A stretch of DNA of 64,000 bases from the NCBI GenBank assembly GCA_963978545.1, contig OZ021729.1, forward strand, positions 90,984,466-91,048,465, written 5' to 3'. The position numbers and the translations under genes were made by a program. The stretch's first letter is position 1. Every line of letters begins with the position of its first letter. The notes beneath the pieces are model-generated. The model was not told the origin of the DNA. It was given only the letters and a program-made list of their open reading frames with translations, and ran no database searches. This document shows, piece by piece, positions 34,827-45,839 of the stretch. This DNA comes from Linyphia triangularis (taxonomy: Eukaryota > Arthropoda > Arachnida > Araneae > Linyphiidae).

Positions 34827-35505
34827 AGGGGTGTTGAACATCGCACAACTTTCAGTTACATTATCATACTGAAGTGGAATGGTGTTATTTACAGTTTTCA
34901 TATTTTCATTATTCATTTAGAAAAAATGGCCAGTTGGCGATAATTTTTATAAAGGACTTTTTAAAAAAAAATTATAATGGCAAATTGGGCATTATACTTT
35001 TCGATAATTCTTTCATTTCCTTTCTTTTAAGTGAAACAGATGAGAGAGGAGAAGAACGATCTCTGATGAGCGATTCTCAAGGGAAAAGAACTCTGTGTTG
35101 AAGACATTTATTTTTCAACTTTTTATGCCTTTGAGGTATTTTTACGGGAATTTCGGAGGTGGAGATGTTATAACACCTTAAGAGGCATTACCACAGCGAT
35201 TTTGAACAAAATCGTTAAAGGTGTTTTTTAGCAATTACTGAAAAACATGATATTTTCAAAGGCCCTATGCGCATGCACAATTTTGAAGAAAACCTTAATG
35301 GTAGGTCGCTGGCCATAACTAACATATACACTAAATTTGAACATCGTAGGTCAATTCGTTCGTCAGTAATGCTGACCACGTACACACAAACATACAGGTT
35401 ACACCAACACAAAGACAGACATTTTTTCTATACAAATTTTTTGAAGTCAGGGTGCTCCAAAACTTGGAGAAATGCAAACAAATTATTATTATTATTATTA
35501 TTATT
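34827..35505 (+). repeat. Interspersed repeat family A, copy 3
   Basis: This copy starts TAGGGGTGTTGAACATCGC, carries CTATGCGCATGCACAATTTT internally, and ends in an (ATT)n microsatellite after GGAGAAATGCAAACAAATT. Its ending in a simple repeat recalls retroposed elements, but no coding frame is shared with the other copies. Confidence 0.7.
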
Positions 35506-35987
35506 TTGACTGAAAACTTTACATTCATAGCACACTATGTAAACATAATAGCAATTGAAAGTAAGCAAATAGACGCTACTCTGGTGAGTGAAGCAATTGC
35601 AAAATGTATCGATACGGAGTTAAGATCTCTATTGCGTCACACGGGCTCGATGTTTTTCTTCGTAGTGGTGAAAACTGGATCTGTGCGCGGCGAAATAAGT
35701 TGCAATTATACGTAAGAGTTGGTGATAAAAGGATTTTAACTTTGTTTTGATGGGTTAGTTTTTTTGTGTGTTAGAAATAATTGAAATTATATCTATTTTT
35801 GTGGGATGTCCTAATTCTAATTTGGACGCAGAATCTCGAAGCGGATGTAATGCAATAGGAACTTATTATCTTTAATTGCGTTTCCTGCAGATTAATGATC
35901 TTCGTATTATGATACTCTTCCTTCGCCCTTACTCATTAGTTACAAAAGAGCATCAAAGATTTCTTTCAAGAACCACTTTTTACTTTC

Positions 35988-36610
35988 CATTACCCATATG
36001 TTAGCGAAAGTAATGTTTTCGGTCAAAAATAAAATTGATCCCCCCCCCCCCTCCCCGCATTGCTCCTCGTTTTTGGAACATCCTGATTTCGAAAAGGGGG
36101 CTGCAAAAACTGTCTGTCTGTAACGGGGTTAGTGGTAGCCATGGGACCTACCCTTATGGTTTTAGACAAATTTGCGCATGCTCATAAGGTAGCTGTCACG
36201 GAAAAATAATTTTATTCAGTAATTGCTAGAAAATGCCTCTAACGATTTTCATCAAAATCGATGAGGTAATGACTCTTAAAGTGTTCTAAACATCCCCACC
36301 TCCGAAATTCCCATATAAATGTGATTAACGCATTAAAAGTTGGAAAAAAAAAAGTCTTTAACAAAGAGTATTCTTCCCTTGAGCATCGTTCATGATCGAC
36401 CGTTTTCCTCCTCTCCTCAGTTTTACTTACAAGAATTATTGGAAAGTATATCGCCAAAATCACCATTTTAATGGATTTTTTTAAGGCTCATATAAGGATT
36501 ATCGCCAAGAATATCGGCGAACTGGCCATTTTCCTGAATAAATGATAAAATATAAAAGCGGCACAACAACAATTCAGCGTAATTGAAAGATGTCCCACAC
36601 CCCTAGTTTT
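35988..36610 (-). repeat. Interspersed repeat family A, copy 4
   Basis: Inverted copy with a C run at 36041-36050. The start of the family reads here as its complement, CCCACACCCCTAG, at the right end. It is more diverged than copies 1 and 2. Confidence 0.65.
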
Positions 36611-36931
36611 AAGATTTAGTTTTAAACTATCTACTAATGTTTCAAATAAAACTAATGCTAGATATCGTTATGATATTAATCTTTTTTAATAAAAAAAAAA
36701 TATGACCACACGCGCATTTTTGTGTGAACAATCTTACATTTCTCGGGGGGTTTGAATAAGTTCGGTGTCGTTGTTTTTAATTTCAAGCGGGATTCCAGGT
36801 TCTCACTAATAAGACGATTTCTCAATTTACTTTTGATAATTTTCACACTTGAACAAGATCGCTCGCATTAATGCGTGGAGCCAAAGAGGGAAAAAACAGA
36901 GAATACTTGTTGCTTTTTTAACAGATCATAT

Positions 36932-37655
36932 TGTTGCGTTGGTGGGTTCGAAAGATTTGAAGCCAAAGCAGATCAAAACTTGCAGAAATTTATTCCAAAA
37001 TAACTCTTCACAGTTCTCTTACAGTTCCAGAACTTCTCGTTCTAGTAGACAGAATACAGCTCTTTTCACATCAATAGAGCACAAAACAGCAGTTAAAAAC
37101 TTGACAACACAACTGTTCAAATCGCCGCAAAAGACAATGCAATACAGTTCGCTTTAGAACTACTCGGAATGTTCAGTGAGACTCAGTAATTCCAGTCAAC
37201 TAATGGACTCAGCTAACAACTAACTAACTAACCCATCTCATGGCCGGTCTTATATATAGGGGAGGCGAACATTCTTGAGACTTCTAGAGGTAGATATTTA
37301 GAGAACTTTCTAGATCGTAGTCGAAAAGTCCTATACATGTACATGGGGACCGAAAATATCGCCAAATGGTCGCCAAATTTGGCGTAAAAAATTAGTAGCC
37401 AAAACCGTCACTAACTTGGCTCTATCTCGCCAATTTGGCAAGATTGCCATTACCATAATGTTAAATGCCCTGCTCCTTAAAACTCGCTTCCCTGAGTTAC
37501 CTCTGTAAAACTCGTTATCAAGCATCAATACCCATATTGCAGGGAAGCCAAGCTCAGACGAACTATTGCACTGCCTTATGCGAAATGTACATAAATTTTA
37601 CTATTTACAAAATTAACACTACGAAATATTTACAAATATACAAAAATTCGTAACA
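36932..37655 (-). mobile_element. Solo LTR, Ty3/gypsy type, copy 3
   Basis: It is read on the minus strand: the right end is the complement of TGTTACGAA and the left end the complement of the CGCAACA end. The left flank is ATAT (36928-36931) and the right flank TTAT, so one target-site base has changed. The TTGGCGA motif cluster lies at about 37365-37445. A 102-codon open frame across it is a shadow of the LTR sequence, not a gene. Confidence 0.85.
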
Positions 37656-37659
37656 TTAT

Positions 37660-37796
37660 GTCAAGATTGAGCAATTTTGACGAGAACCTAAATGACTGTA
37701 ACCATGGCCCCGTACACAAAATTTAAACATTGTTCAATCCATCCGGGAGTTATACTAAACACACTCATAAAAATATTTTCTAGACCACTTTTTACT
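37660..37796 (+). repeat. Interspersed repeat family A, 3' fragment
   Basis: Only the 3' third of the family is present, from TTGAGCAATTTTGACGAGAA to TTTTCTAGACCACTTTTTAC. It abuts the next copy (37797-38494), which is in the opposite orientation, so the two meet 3' end to 3' end. Confidence 0.6.
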
Positions 37797-38494
37797 TTCA
37801 TTATACATTAATATAGGGCAATGAAACTATATATTGTTTTCGGTCAAAAAAAAGATTTTTTTTTGCATTTCTCCTCGTTTTGGAAAATCCTGCCTTCCAA
37901 AAGTGGTAGAGAAATGTGTATGTGTGTCTGTGTGCTCGCGAACGAATTGACCTACGATGTTCAAATTTGATGAACAATGTCCATAAGACCTGTCATTATG
38001 GTTTTCGTCAATAATGCGCATGCGTAAAACATGAAAACACGAAAAAACCCATAAAAGTCATGTTTTTCAGATATTGCTAAAAAAGGCTCTAGCAATCTTC
38101 ATAAAAATCTCTATGATTATGCCTCTTTAGGTGTTCTAAACATCACCACCTCCTGTAAATATGCTATAAAGGTATAAAAAGTTGAAAAACGAGTGCTTCT
38201 CTTTCCTTGAGTATTGCACAACAACAATCGTTTTTCTCCTCTCTCCACTTACAAGCAAGGATAATGTAACCATTATCGAAAAGTATATCGCCAAAATCGC
38301 CATTTTTACGACTCTTCCCCCCCCCCCCTTTTTTTTTACCCCTTTCATGTAAGAGTTATTGCCAAAAATAATGTAGAGCTGATTATTTTACCAAATGAAT
38401 GAAAGTATGAAAATGGTTTGTATATCAAAGTGTAAATGAAGTGATCAGTAATCAAAGTGTAAATGAAAGTTGTGCGATGTTCCACACCCCTAGT
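37797..38494 (-). repeat. Interspersed repeat family A, copy 5
   Basis: Inverted, nearly full-length copy ending with the complement of the family start (GTGCGATGTTCCACACCCCT) at about 38472-38491. It includes a C run followed by T at 38319-38337. Confidence 0.65.
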
Positions 38495-39878
38495 TGAACT
38501 AGATATGCAAATAAGAATCGAATGATTGCATATCATTACATACGATGCGAAAATCTACAGATATTATTTATTCGGATAAATACAGGAGCAAACTTCAGGG
38601 TCTGATTTAAAGTCCCCCCCCCCTCTCCCACATAAATTTTTCTGATTGGTGAACTACTCTAAGTCACGATCATCAGTCACGTTTAGTTACGATCTTAGAA
38701 TTTCGCCTCGTTTCTGTCTCCCTGTACCAAAAAATTGATTTAATTTTACCTTACAACTTTGTTTCTAAATTTAAATAAAAAATGCATATTTAAGGTAGTT
38801 TTTAGTTTTTAAATTAACTGAGATAAAATATAGTCCAATTTATTGCAAATGAACTTTTATCAATATGATTCATGGTCATATGATTTATTCAAATGATTGA
38901 AACTTTTTTTTTTTGAAACTTTTATGTTAAAAAAAAAACTTTATAAAATCTACATCCCGGAAAAATGAAATTGGTATGTCAGGAAAGCGATTTCTCTTTC
39001 CCCCCTCCCAAATCACTGTCCCGAACCGTCACGTTGGACATTCCCCCCCCCCCCCCCTTGCCTGCTCGTTAATTTATGTTTAAACGTTACCTTGAGCTCC
39101 AGTATTCTCACCCGAAAATCCACCATTGCTAATATTCGTATCTGTTGCTCGCAATGCTTGATATTCATTTTTATAACAACATGCCGAAATTTTAACTTCA
39201 TTTAATCATCTTTAGAAATCTTTTGCGAAAGTAGCACTTTAGAGTGTGGAAAAGTAACTTTCTCGTACTAGAGTGAAAAAAATACTTTCCCGCACGCCTC
39301 GTGCTCAAATATTATATAGTCCTGGTATTTGAAACACTGATCTCTAGTACAATTTCTGGATAGCGTATACTTGGTTACTGACTTGAAGTTGAAGAAGGCT
39401 TAATAATCACCATAGAGTTTTCAACTTCCCCCAAAATTAGTTCAAATTTGTTTGGAACTGTGGGCAATCTATTTCAAAGCATTATGGGGGGAATTATGCC
39501 AAAGCATTATGGCATCATCTGCTTGCAGAGCAGAAACCGCTAAAAAGCAATCCATAAATTGTAGTAGAGATCAGTGATTTGAAATGATATATTTTCCGAA
39601 GAGATTTATTGACTGGAGTTGCCAACTTTAGTTTATATTTCAATTAAAAGTAACTTTTTCGCACGCCTCGCGCTCAAATATTATATACTCTTGGCATTGA
39701 TATGACATATTTTCAGAAGAAATTCATTGATCCGACTTGCCAACATTAATAAATATATGCATTAAAAATATTTTTTGCACGTGATTATAAAAAATACTGT
39801 ATGCAACACGTGGGAAAATACTTTTTCAAACTTAGTAAATTATTTGACACGTGCTATCACGTCAAACAAACATTTTAA
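38495..39878. other. Intergenic DNA with a local direct repeat
   Basis: Two segments (about 39290-39320 and 39658-39690) share GCACGCCTCG, GCTCAAATATTATATA and similar flanks. The segment at 39775-39875 resembles 43100-43215 (AAATACTTTTTCAAAC, GTAAATTATTTGAC). A 16-base C run ends at 39057. No gene is recognised. Confidence 0.4.
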
Positions 39879-40088
39879 CCCCTTGCCTGTGACGCCCGAA
39901 CTCATTTCGGGCAACACAAATGCACCAATTTTGGAATGCCCGACCTGAGTTCGGGCAAAAGAAAAAAATCGGTGTTTCAATTCCGTGAAGCCTGAACTCA
40001 GTTTGGCAGTATGACCCTCGTGTTGCCCTTGCGCCGTTAAACCTTAACCATCAACCTGAACTATCTATATCGATGACCTGAACTTAGG

Positions 40089-40255
40089 TTGGTTGGTTGG
40101 TTTCAGATTATCTGGCGCCGTCAGCAACACGAGGGCTATAATGCGCCGAAACATTCGTCATTAGACAAGCCAACGTACATTTACAAACACCCATGCCTAA
40201 CACGGAACCCGCAACCTCGCGGTCTAGAAGCTAACCGCTATACCGTTTGGTCGGC
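40089..40255 (-). mobile_element. tRNA-derived SINE, copy 5
   Basis: Same family, inverted. The 14-bp flanks GACCTGAACTTAGG (40075-40088) and GATCTGAACTTAGG (40256-40269) differ at one base. It has small deletions: several bases are lost in front of the B-box region and in the A-box region compared with copy 4. Confidence 0.88.
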
Positions 40256-40779
40256 GATCTGAACTTAGGATTTGTGAGATTCAAAGGAATCTGAGGGACA
40301 TGGAATTCATGACAGCTGATATAAATAAAACATTATTGTATTAGTTTATTCTTGAAAATTATGTCATTTGATTTATTTTGCTATAATTTGAGCAAAAATT
40401 ACTGTAAACCATTAACATATCCCATATACAGTGGGTAAAAAAAAGTCTCCGTACAGAAGTAAAAGTTACAAATAAATTAGCATAATTTCTACATTTTTGC
40501 TTCATATCTTCAGTAACTACTGAAATATGTTTCAATTTTAAAATAAATTTATAATAAATATCTGTTTCTTCAAAATGCAGCAAGTATTTAAATTGAAATA
40601 TTTAGGAGATGTTGTTAAGTGCCATGCAAAAAAAGTTTCCGTATGCAATGTGAAAATTAATTCTGACGTCTTCCACAAGTGACTTGCAGTAAATTTTTAA
40701 AACTGAAGTGTAAGCAACTGTCATGAAGACATGATAGCCGCAATTGTTTAATTTTAACTTTTTGCTGACCGTCTTAAAA

Positions 40780-41390
40780 ATGGAGTTCCTAAACCTATTC
40801 GTGAGTTGGTGATTCAGTTATGAAATGGTGATGGTTATCTATGAAAAAATGTGTGAAATCCTTAATATATTGAAGTCTGTTGTACAATATATTGCTGAAA
40901 GACGCCGTGAGCTTCAAACTTTTGAGGATCGATCCGGAAAATCTTCAAAGCTAAAACGCTTGCATAAAAGAAATATCCTTTGGTAGGGTTCAAAATAATC
41001 CACGAATAAGAGCGCCTGAAGTCGCACATGGCTTAAAAATTGATAAAAACATTAAAGTGACATCTCAAATTATGAGAAATGATATCAAAAAAGCGTATCT
41101 AAATGAACTTGCAACCAGTGAGACGCCTTATATAAGTAACTGTAACAGAAAAAAGCGCATCGATTTTGCAAGGAAACATGTAAGTTATCTTTTTGTGAAT
41201 TAGTCCTTTTTAGTGATGAAATAAAATTAAATATCCAAGGGTCAGATAATTGAGTTATGGTCTGTAAAAAACAAAATCAACAAATGTTGACTGAGAATTT
41301 ATGTGGAACACGGTGGAGAAGGCGTTATGGTGTGGGGATGTGTCGGTAATTTATGTTGTGTAGAAGGAAAGGTATCTTGAAATTCCAATG
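40780..41390 (+). pseudogene. Tc1-type transposase relic
   Basis: Translated pieces in shifting frames show the expected order. First is a helix-turn-helix-like N-terminus (about 40780-41060). Next is an Arg-Lys-Lys-Arg-Ile-Asp-Phe-Ala-Arg region, then a Phe-Ser-Asp-Glu-like catalytic segment (about 41205-41260). Last is a Gly-Gly-Glu-Gly-Val-Met-Val-Trp-Gly-Cys segment (about 41310-41345). In-frame stops and frameshifts are frequent. The C-terminal part with the last catalytic acid is missing because the inverted arm begins there. Confidence 0.7.
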
Positions 41391-41578
41391 TAAGATGTCT
41401 TTGCACAAAAATTGTCACTTGGGAATTGTCTTCATTGTTTTATCAGTTTTAAGCGACTTGAGGAGCACTCAATTCGTGGGATAAATCACAATGGGCCTTT
41501 ATGCACGAGTTTTAGCTTCCGGATCTATCCTCAAAAAATTGAAGGGTCTTTTAATAATATACTATTACTTCAATATAT

Positions 41579-42238
41579 TGTTGTGTCGATGGGTTCGAAA
41601 GACTTGAAGCCAAAGCAGATTAAAATCTGAAGAAATTCTTCGCAGATTCTTTTACAACTCCAGAACTCCCCGTTCTAATCCACTCAATACAGCTCTTTAC
41701 ACAACAATGGAGCACAAACAGCAGTAAATAACAACTAGATACACAACTGCTAAAATCGACGCAAAAAACAATGCAATACAGTTCACTTTCGGAACTACTC
41801 TGAATGCTCGCTGAGAGACAACTAACTCACTCGATCACCTTCGCCCAATTAATTCTTCGCGAATCTTCTAGAGATAGAAATTTGGAGAATTTTCCAGATC
41901 GCAGTCCAAAAGCCCTATACATACCCCCTACATGGGGACCGAAAGTGTCAACAAATGGTCGCCAAGTTTGGCGGCATTTGGCGACATAATTTAGTCGCCA
42001 AAACCATCGCCAACTTGGCGAAATTACCCTTAACCATAATGTTAAATGGCCTTCTCCTTGTAAAACTCGGTTTCCAGCATTATCCTTGTAAAACTCGGTT
42101 TCAAGCATTAAGAGAAGCATTGCAGGAAAGCGAAGTAAAGACAAAGTCCTGCACTGCCTTATGTTAAATGTACATACATTTTCCTTTTTACTTATTTAAT
42201 ACTACGAAATATTTACAAATATACAGAAATTCGTAACA
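41579..42238 (-). mobile_element. Solo LTR, Ty3/gypsy type, copy 4
   Basis: Inverted copy with the same family ends and ATAT on both sides (41575-41578 and 42239-42242). It is inserted in the right arm of the Tc1 element: joining the flanks restores the arm's match to its partner. It is the shortest copy (660 bp), with internal deletions in the U3 motif cluster and downstream. Confidence 0.85.
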
Positions 42239-42873
42239 ATATTAAAGATTTCTCCAATTTTTTTTCATAGATAATCCAACTTTTCTTAATTGAATCACCA
42301 ACTCAAGAATAGGTTTAGGAACTCCATTTTAAGACAATCAGCTACAAGCTAAAATTAAAAAAATTTGCTGCTATCATGTTTTCATGACATTTGCGTACAC
42401 TTCAGTTTTGAAAATTTACCGCAAGTCAGTTGGTGGAAGAAGTCAGAATTAATTTTCAAAACTCATAAAGGAAACTTTTTTTGCATGGCACTTAGCAACT
42501 TCTCCAAAATATTTCAACATAAATATTTGCTGCGTTTTGTAAAAAGAGACATTCATTATAAACTTATTTTAAAGTAGCAAATTAAACATATTTCAGTAGT
42601 TATTGAAGATATGAAGCAAAAGGTTAAAAATTATGCTTATTTATTTGTAACTTTGGTTTCCATACGGAGACTTTTTTTACCCACTGTATGTGAAAATATT
42701 GAATATAGTAGTTATTTCGTGTAAAAATTATTATTATTATTATTATTATTATTTTTCATAAATAATCTTTCATTTTGGTGATAATAATAAACAAAATTAA
42801 AGAGAAAAAAAAGGGGGGAAAAATTCAATTTTTGGCGTGTGTTTCCCAAATATATTCCACAGGCAAGGGGTTA

Positions 42874-44472
42874 AGCTGAGTGTCCACTACGAGCAGAGCA
42901 GAGTGGGTAAAATAATCCGCCAAGAACGCTCTCAGCTTTGTACGTGTAGTTGACTTCCAATATGAGCAGATCAGAGCAGAGCGAACTCGTGATATAGTGA
43001 ACGTTGGCAGCCTTGGAGCTGGCTCTAATCCACTCCGCTCTGCTCAGGGTAAATGCTCTGCTCTCATTTGAAAAAGTATTACTTTCCCCTCTAGTTGCAT
43101 AAATATTTACACTTGATTATAAAATATTATTGTATATGCAATACGCGGGTAAATACTTTTTCAAACTCGGTAAATTATTTGACTCGTGCTGACGTCAAAT
43201 AAGCTTTTTACCTCGTTTTAGAAAGTATTCCTTTCCCGACTATTTACATAAATATCTATATTCAAAGTTTTTGATTCCCCACCAAAACGAGAGTTCCCGC
43301 GTGTAGCAAAGGATCGATATTTATAATAACAAGTTTCAGATAAGAACATCCAAAATGTCCTTCAACTCTGATTTCCATCATCGGCGGACGTTCAGACTCT
43401 TGACGTCATTTCGCAACTAAAGGATTAAAAAAAAGGGTAGAAGAAGAAGAAATCTGTTTTATTTCCTGAAGAGTGATTAACCAGACATCAACAACCTCAA
43501 AAGGATTTTGACAGTAATAAAGCTCGATGGAAGGATTAGCAGACCGCGTCTCTGGAGCCGCATGCGGCTTTTCTGAAGGTTACTTGCGGCGCTTCAACTG
43601 CTAAATTACACATTCTAAACTTAAACTAACAAAGCGATAAATGAAAATAAATTTGTGCTTGCTTGGGAAAAAAAACATTATGAACTTAAAGGCTTAAGAT
43701 ATGAGATAAGATTATATACCAACTTAAAATCAGCACCCACTGGTATCTTCTCGGTCGAAATGTGGAACAGTCAGAATACACTGCCCACCACAGTCTCAGT
43801 TGTACTGAGCTTTTTTTCACGTTCGTTGTTCTCTCGTCTCCGACTGAGGTAAATAGTACCTTGCAAGATTGCGCGCGCTGTTAAAACACTCATTGCTTTT
43901 GATATACTACATTGGAAAAACATGACCTTTACTTTATTCAAAAAGAACATTTATTGACGAGGAAAATCGTGAATTTAAGAAGTAATGGACTACGTCAAAT
44001 CCAAACAGAAATAGGCTGCAGACTTGGTTCATCTGGCATGATTCTGGTACAATAAAAAACGGTATAAAAATGTTCGTAGTTAAAAGTTGGTAGTAATTAT
44101 TTATAATGTGTGGCTCGTTAAAAAAAATGTAGTGCTTATTCGCAGTGTTTCAAGTCCAAAGTAGAAGGCCAATATGTAGGAACAATATTTATTTGCAGCC
44201 ATTCAGTTGCGTGCCATGAAACAAAATATAATCTCGGATACAAACACAGCTATGCCTCTTTTTAATAAATACAAGAAGCACTGGCGGATTAACATCTCCC
44301 AACACATCTTTCCACACAGACTTCAGTAGCATCTAGAGTCAATTACAAGGCTGTCAACGTCCATTGTAGCTCGAGGCTCGTGCTATAGTAGACATTGGCA
44401 GCCTTGTAATTGGCTCTAATCCACTTCGCTCTGATCTGCTCTGCTCTGCTTAGCGATAGTGGACACCAAGCT
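42874..44472. mobile_element. Inverted-repeat element with AGCT(T/G)(G/A)GTGTCCACTA ends
   Basis: The left end AGCTGAGTGTCCACTA and right end TAGTGGACACCAAGCT are inverted repeats flanked by TTA on both sides (42871-42873 and 44473-44475). Subterminal DNA is full of GAGCAGAGCAGAG-type repeats. A 3-bp TTA duplication would suit PIF/Harbinger. Its left boundary coincides with the TTAA of the neighbouring piggyBac-like element, which makes the duplication ambiguous. The interior carries a hAT/ZBED-like relic. It may be two related copies rather than one. Confidence 0.4.
43700..43990 (+). pseudogene. hAT/ZBED-like relic, related to 18780-19770
   Basis: The segment 43716-43925 is a diverged copy of 18790-19030. 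It is followed at about 43950 by a frame reading Lys-Arg-Thr-Phe-Ile-Asp-Glu-Glu-Asn-Arg-Glu-Phe before a stop. That motif resembles the N-terminus of ZBED/GTF2I-repeat-type hAT proteins. The rest of the protein is not recognisable. The 43545-43575 region (GAGCCGCATGCGGCT) may belong to the terminus of the same element. Confidence 0.4.
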
Positions 44473-45839
44473 TTAAGAACCAAGACTGGACTCCGCGAGC
44501 CGACCGCATCACACCCCATTCCGAAATGTGTGAGTGCGCGCAAAAGCAGGGGAAGTTTTTCTTCGCGTCTTATCTTAATCACCGTGACGGGAATCAAAGA
44601 TGAATTATTTTTCAATATTTATGACATTTCAAGCTCAAACGTTTATATTTAGTTCTTTTAATTTAAACGAATAATTTTTAATAAGAAAAGTGTAGAGCTG
44701 TAAATTAAGAATAAAGTCACTGATATGTCTTCCTAAGTACCTATTAAAGTAATGTTATTAAGTATATTATACATAAAAGCGGCTTGAAATAATGATGTAA
44801 TTTAAATAAGAGAAAAACGTTATTGTATTACTACTGTAGTATGTATGCTGTAAGACATTAAACATTATCCCCCTGATTGTACAAAATATTTTAAACTCTA
44901 TAAAGGATAGCAATTACAATTCAATCATAGTGTTTTTATAATTCTTTTAGCTAGAGAAGTTTGAAAATGGCTACTTTAGAAGACATGCTTTTGAAATTGT
45001 ATATGTTTAATTCTCACAATAATTAAATAAAACTAAAATGTCCAGAACTTCACACAAGCATTTCTTCGAAATCCTGATTATTCCTACAATGTGTCATATC
45101 TGAAATATTTACATTTCATGCGGTCTAATTGTAAAGCAACTATATCAGAGAGAATTTGTCAACTGCTGTCTTTTAGTTACACTATTTTTATGTATAACCT
45201 TTACAGGTGAATTTTAACCATAAGGTTTTAAACGCAATCTAAGATACCGATCTATTATTTGCTTCGTCATCTATGACTCGTGAAGGTCTTTAAAACACAC
45301 TTCGTTTTCAATTTCATGATAAAATTTAATTTTTTCAGTTAATAGAAATTCACTTACTATAATTCTTAATTTAAAATTGATATTTATAGTAATTTGGCAG
45401 TTTCCCTTCAACATCACGAGCTTGGCTCATAGTTTTATGCACTCAGTACATTCCTGTGTAGTTGCTCGATTATATATACAAGTGAAATTCAAAGTAGTTG
45501 AACATAAAATTTAATGATACGTAAAGCTTAAGCACATGGTAATTCGGAGATTGATTTTCGGTTCCAATATTACAGCATATGTTTTTGTGAAACAGATTTT
45601 TGGTGAAAATATTCATATCTAAAAAGCATAACACAGTTTCCTAATTATATCTTAGCATTCGATTTACCGAAAAAAAAGTAGTAAACGAATGCATAAAAGA
45701 AGCATTCATGGTATTTAACCAGTCATTAAAAGTATCTGAACAATAAATCGGTTTGAAACAATGAATGATTATTTCATCAATTCACTAAAAAAAAAACCTA
45801 TTCCTTACAAGTTAGTTTTAATATCCAAAATGTAGATAT
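44473..45839. other. Intergenic DNA, nothing recognised
   Basis: The stretch has ordinary AT-rich composition with few homopolymers. I see no gene, RNA or bounded repeat. Confidence 0.5.

Larger units (their letters stand above)
40429..42686 (+). mobile_element. Tc1/mariner-type element with long inverted arms, interrupted by an LTR
   Basis: It begins CAGTGGGTAAAAAAAAGTCT and ends AGACTTTTTTTACCCACTG, with TA on both sides (40427-40428 and 42687-42688), the Tc1 signature. Without the solo LTR it is about 1.59 kb, the usual Tc1 length. The right arm is the reverse complement of the left arm for about 0.6 kb rather than a short repeat. The left arm includes the start of the transposase, so the right half of the gene has been replaced by an inverted copy of the left end. 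Only about 0.3 kb in the middle is single copy. Confidence 0.85.
39879..42870. mobile_element. TTAA-flanked piggyBac-like element, host of a nested stack
   Basis: Ends CCCCTTGCCTGTG and CACAGGCAAGGGG are a perfect 13-bp inverted repeat, and TTAA flanks both sides (39875-39878 and 42871-42874). The ends resemble the CCCTTTGCCTG type of piggyBac. It contains a SINE (40089-40255) and a Tc1 fold-back element (40429-42686). Removing these leaves roughly 0.55 kb with no transposase, so it is a MITE. Confidence 0.85.

Noticed and set aside
35452..35715. 87-codon plus-strand open frame beyond repeat family A copy 3
   Set aside because: It starts in the (ATT)n tail of the repeat, shows no known domain and has no splice context. 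It was left as unexplained intergenic DNA.
36849..37157. 102-codon plus-strand open frame
   Set aside because: It lies across the end of solo LTR copy 3. The equivalent segment is not open in the other LTR copies.
40780..41400. Intact Tc1 transposase gene
   Set aside because: Stops and frameshifts are frequent, and the C-terminal half is replaced by an inverted copy of the 5' end.
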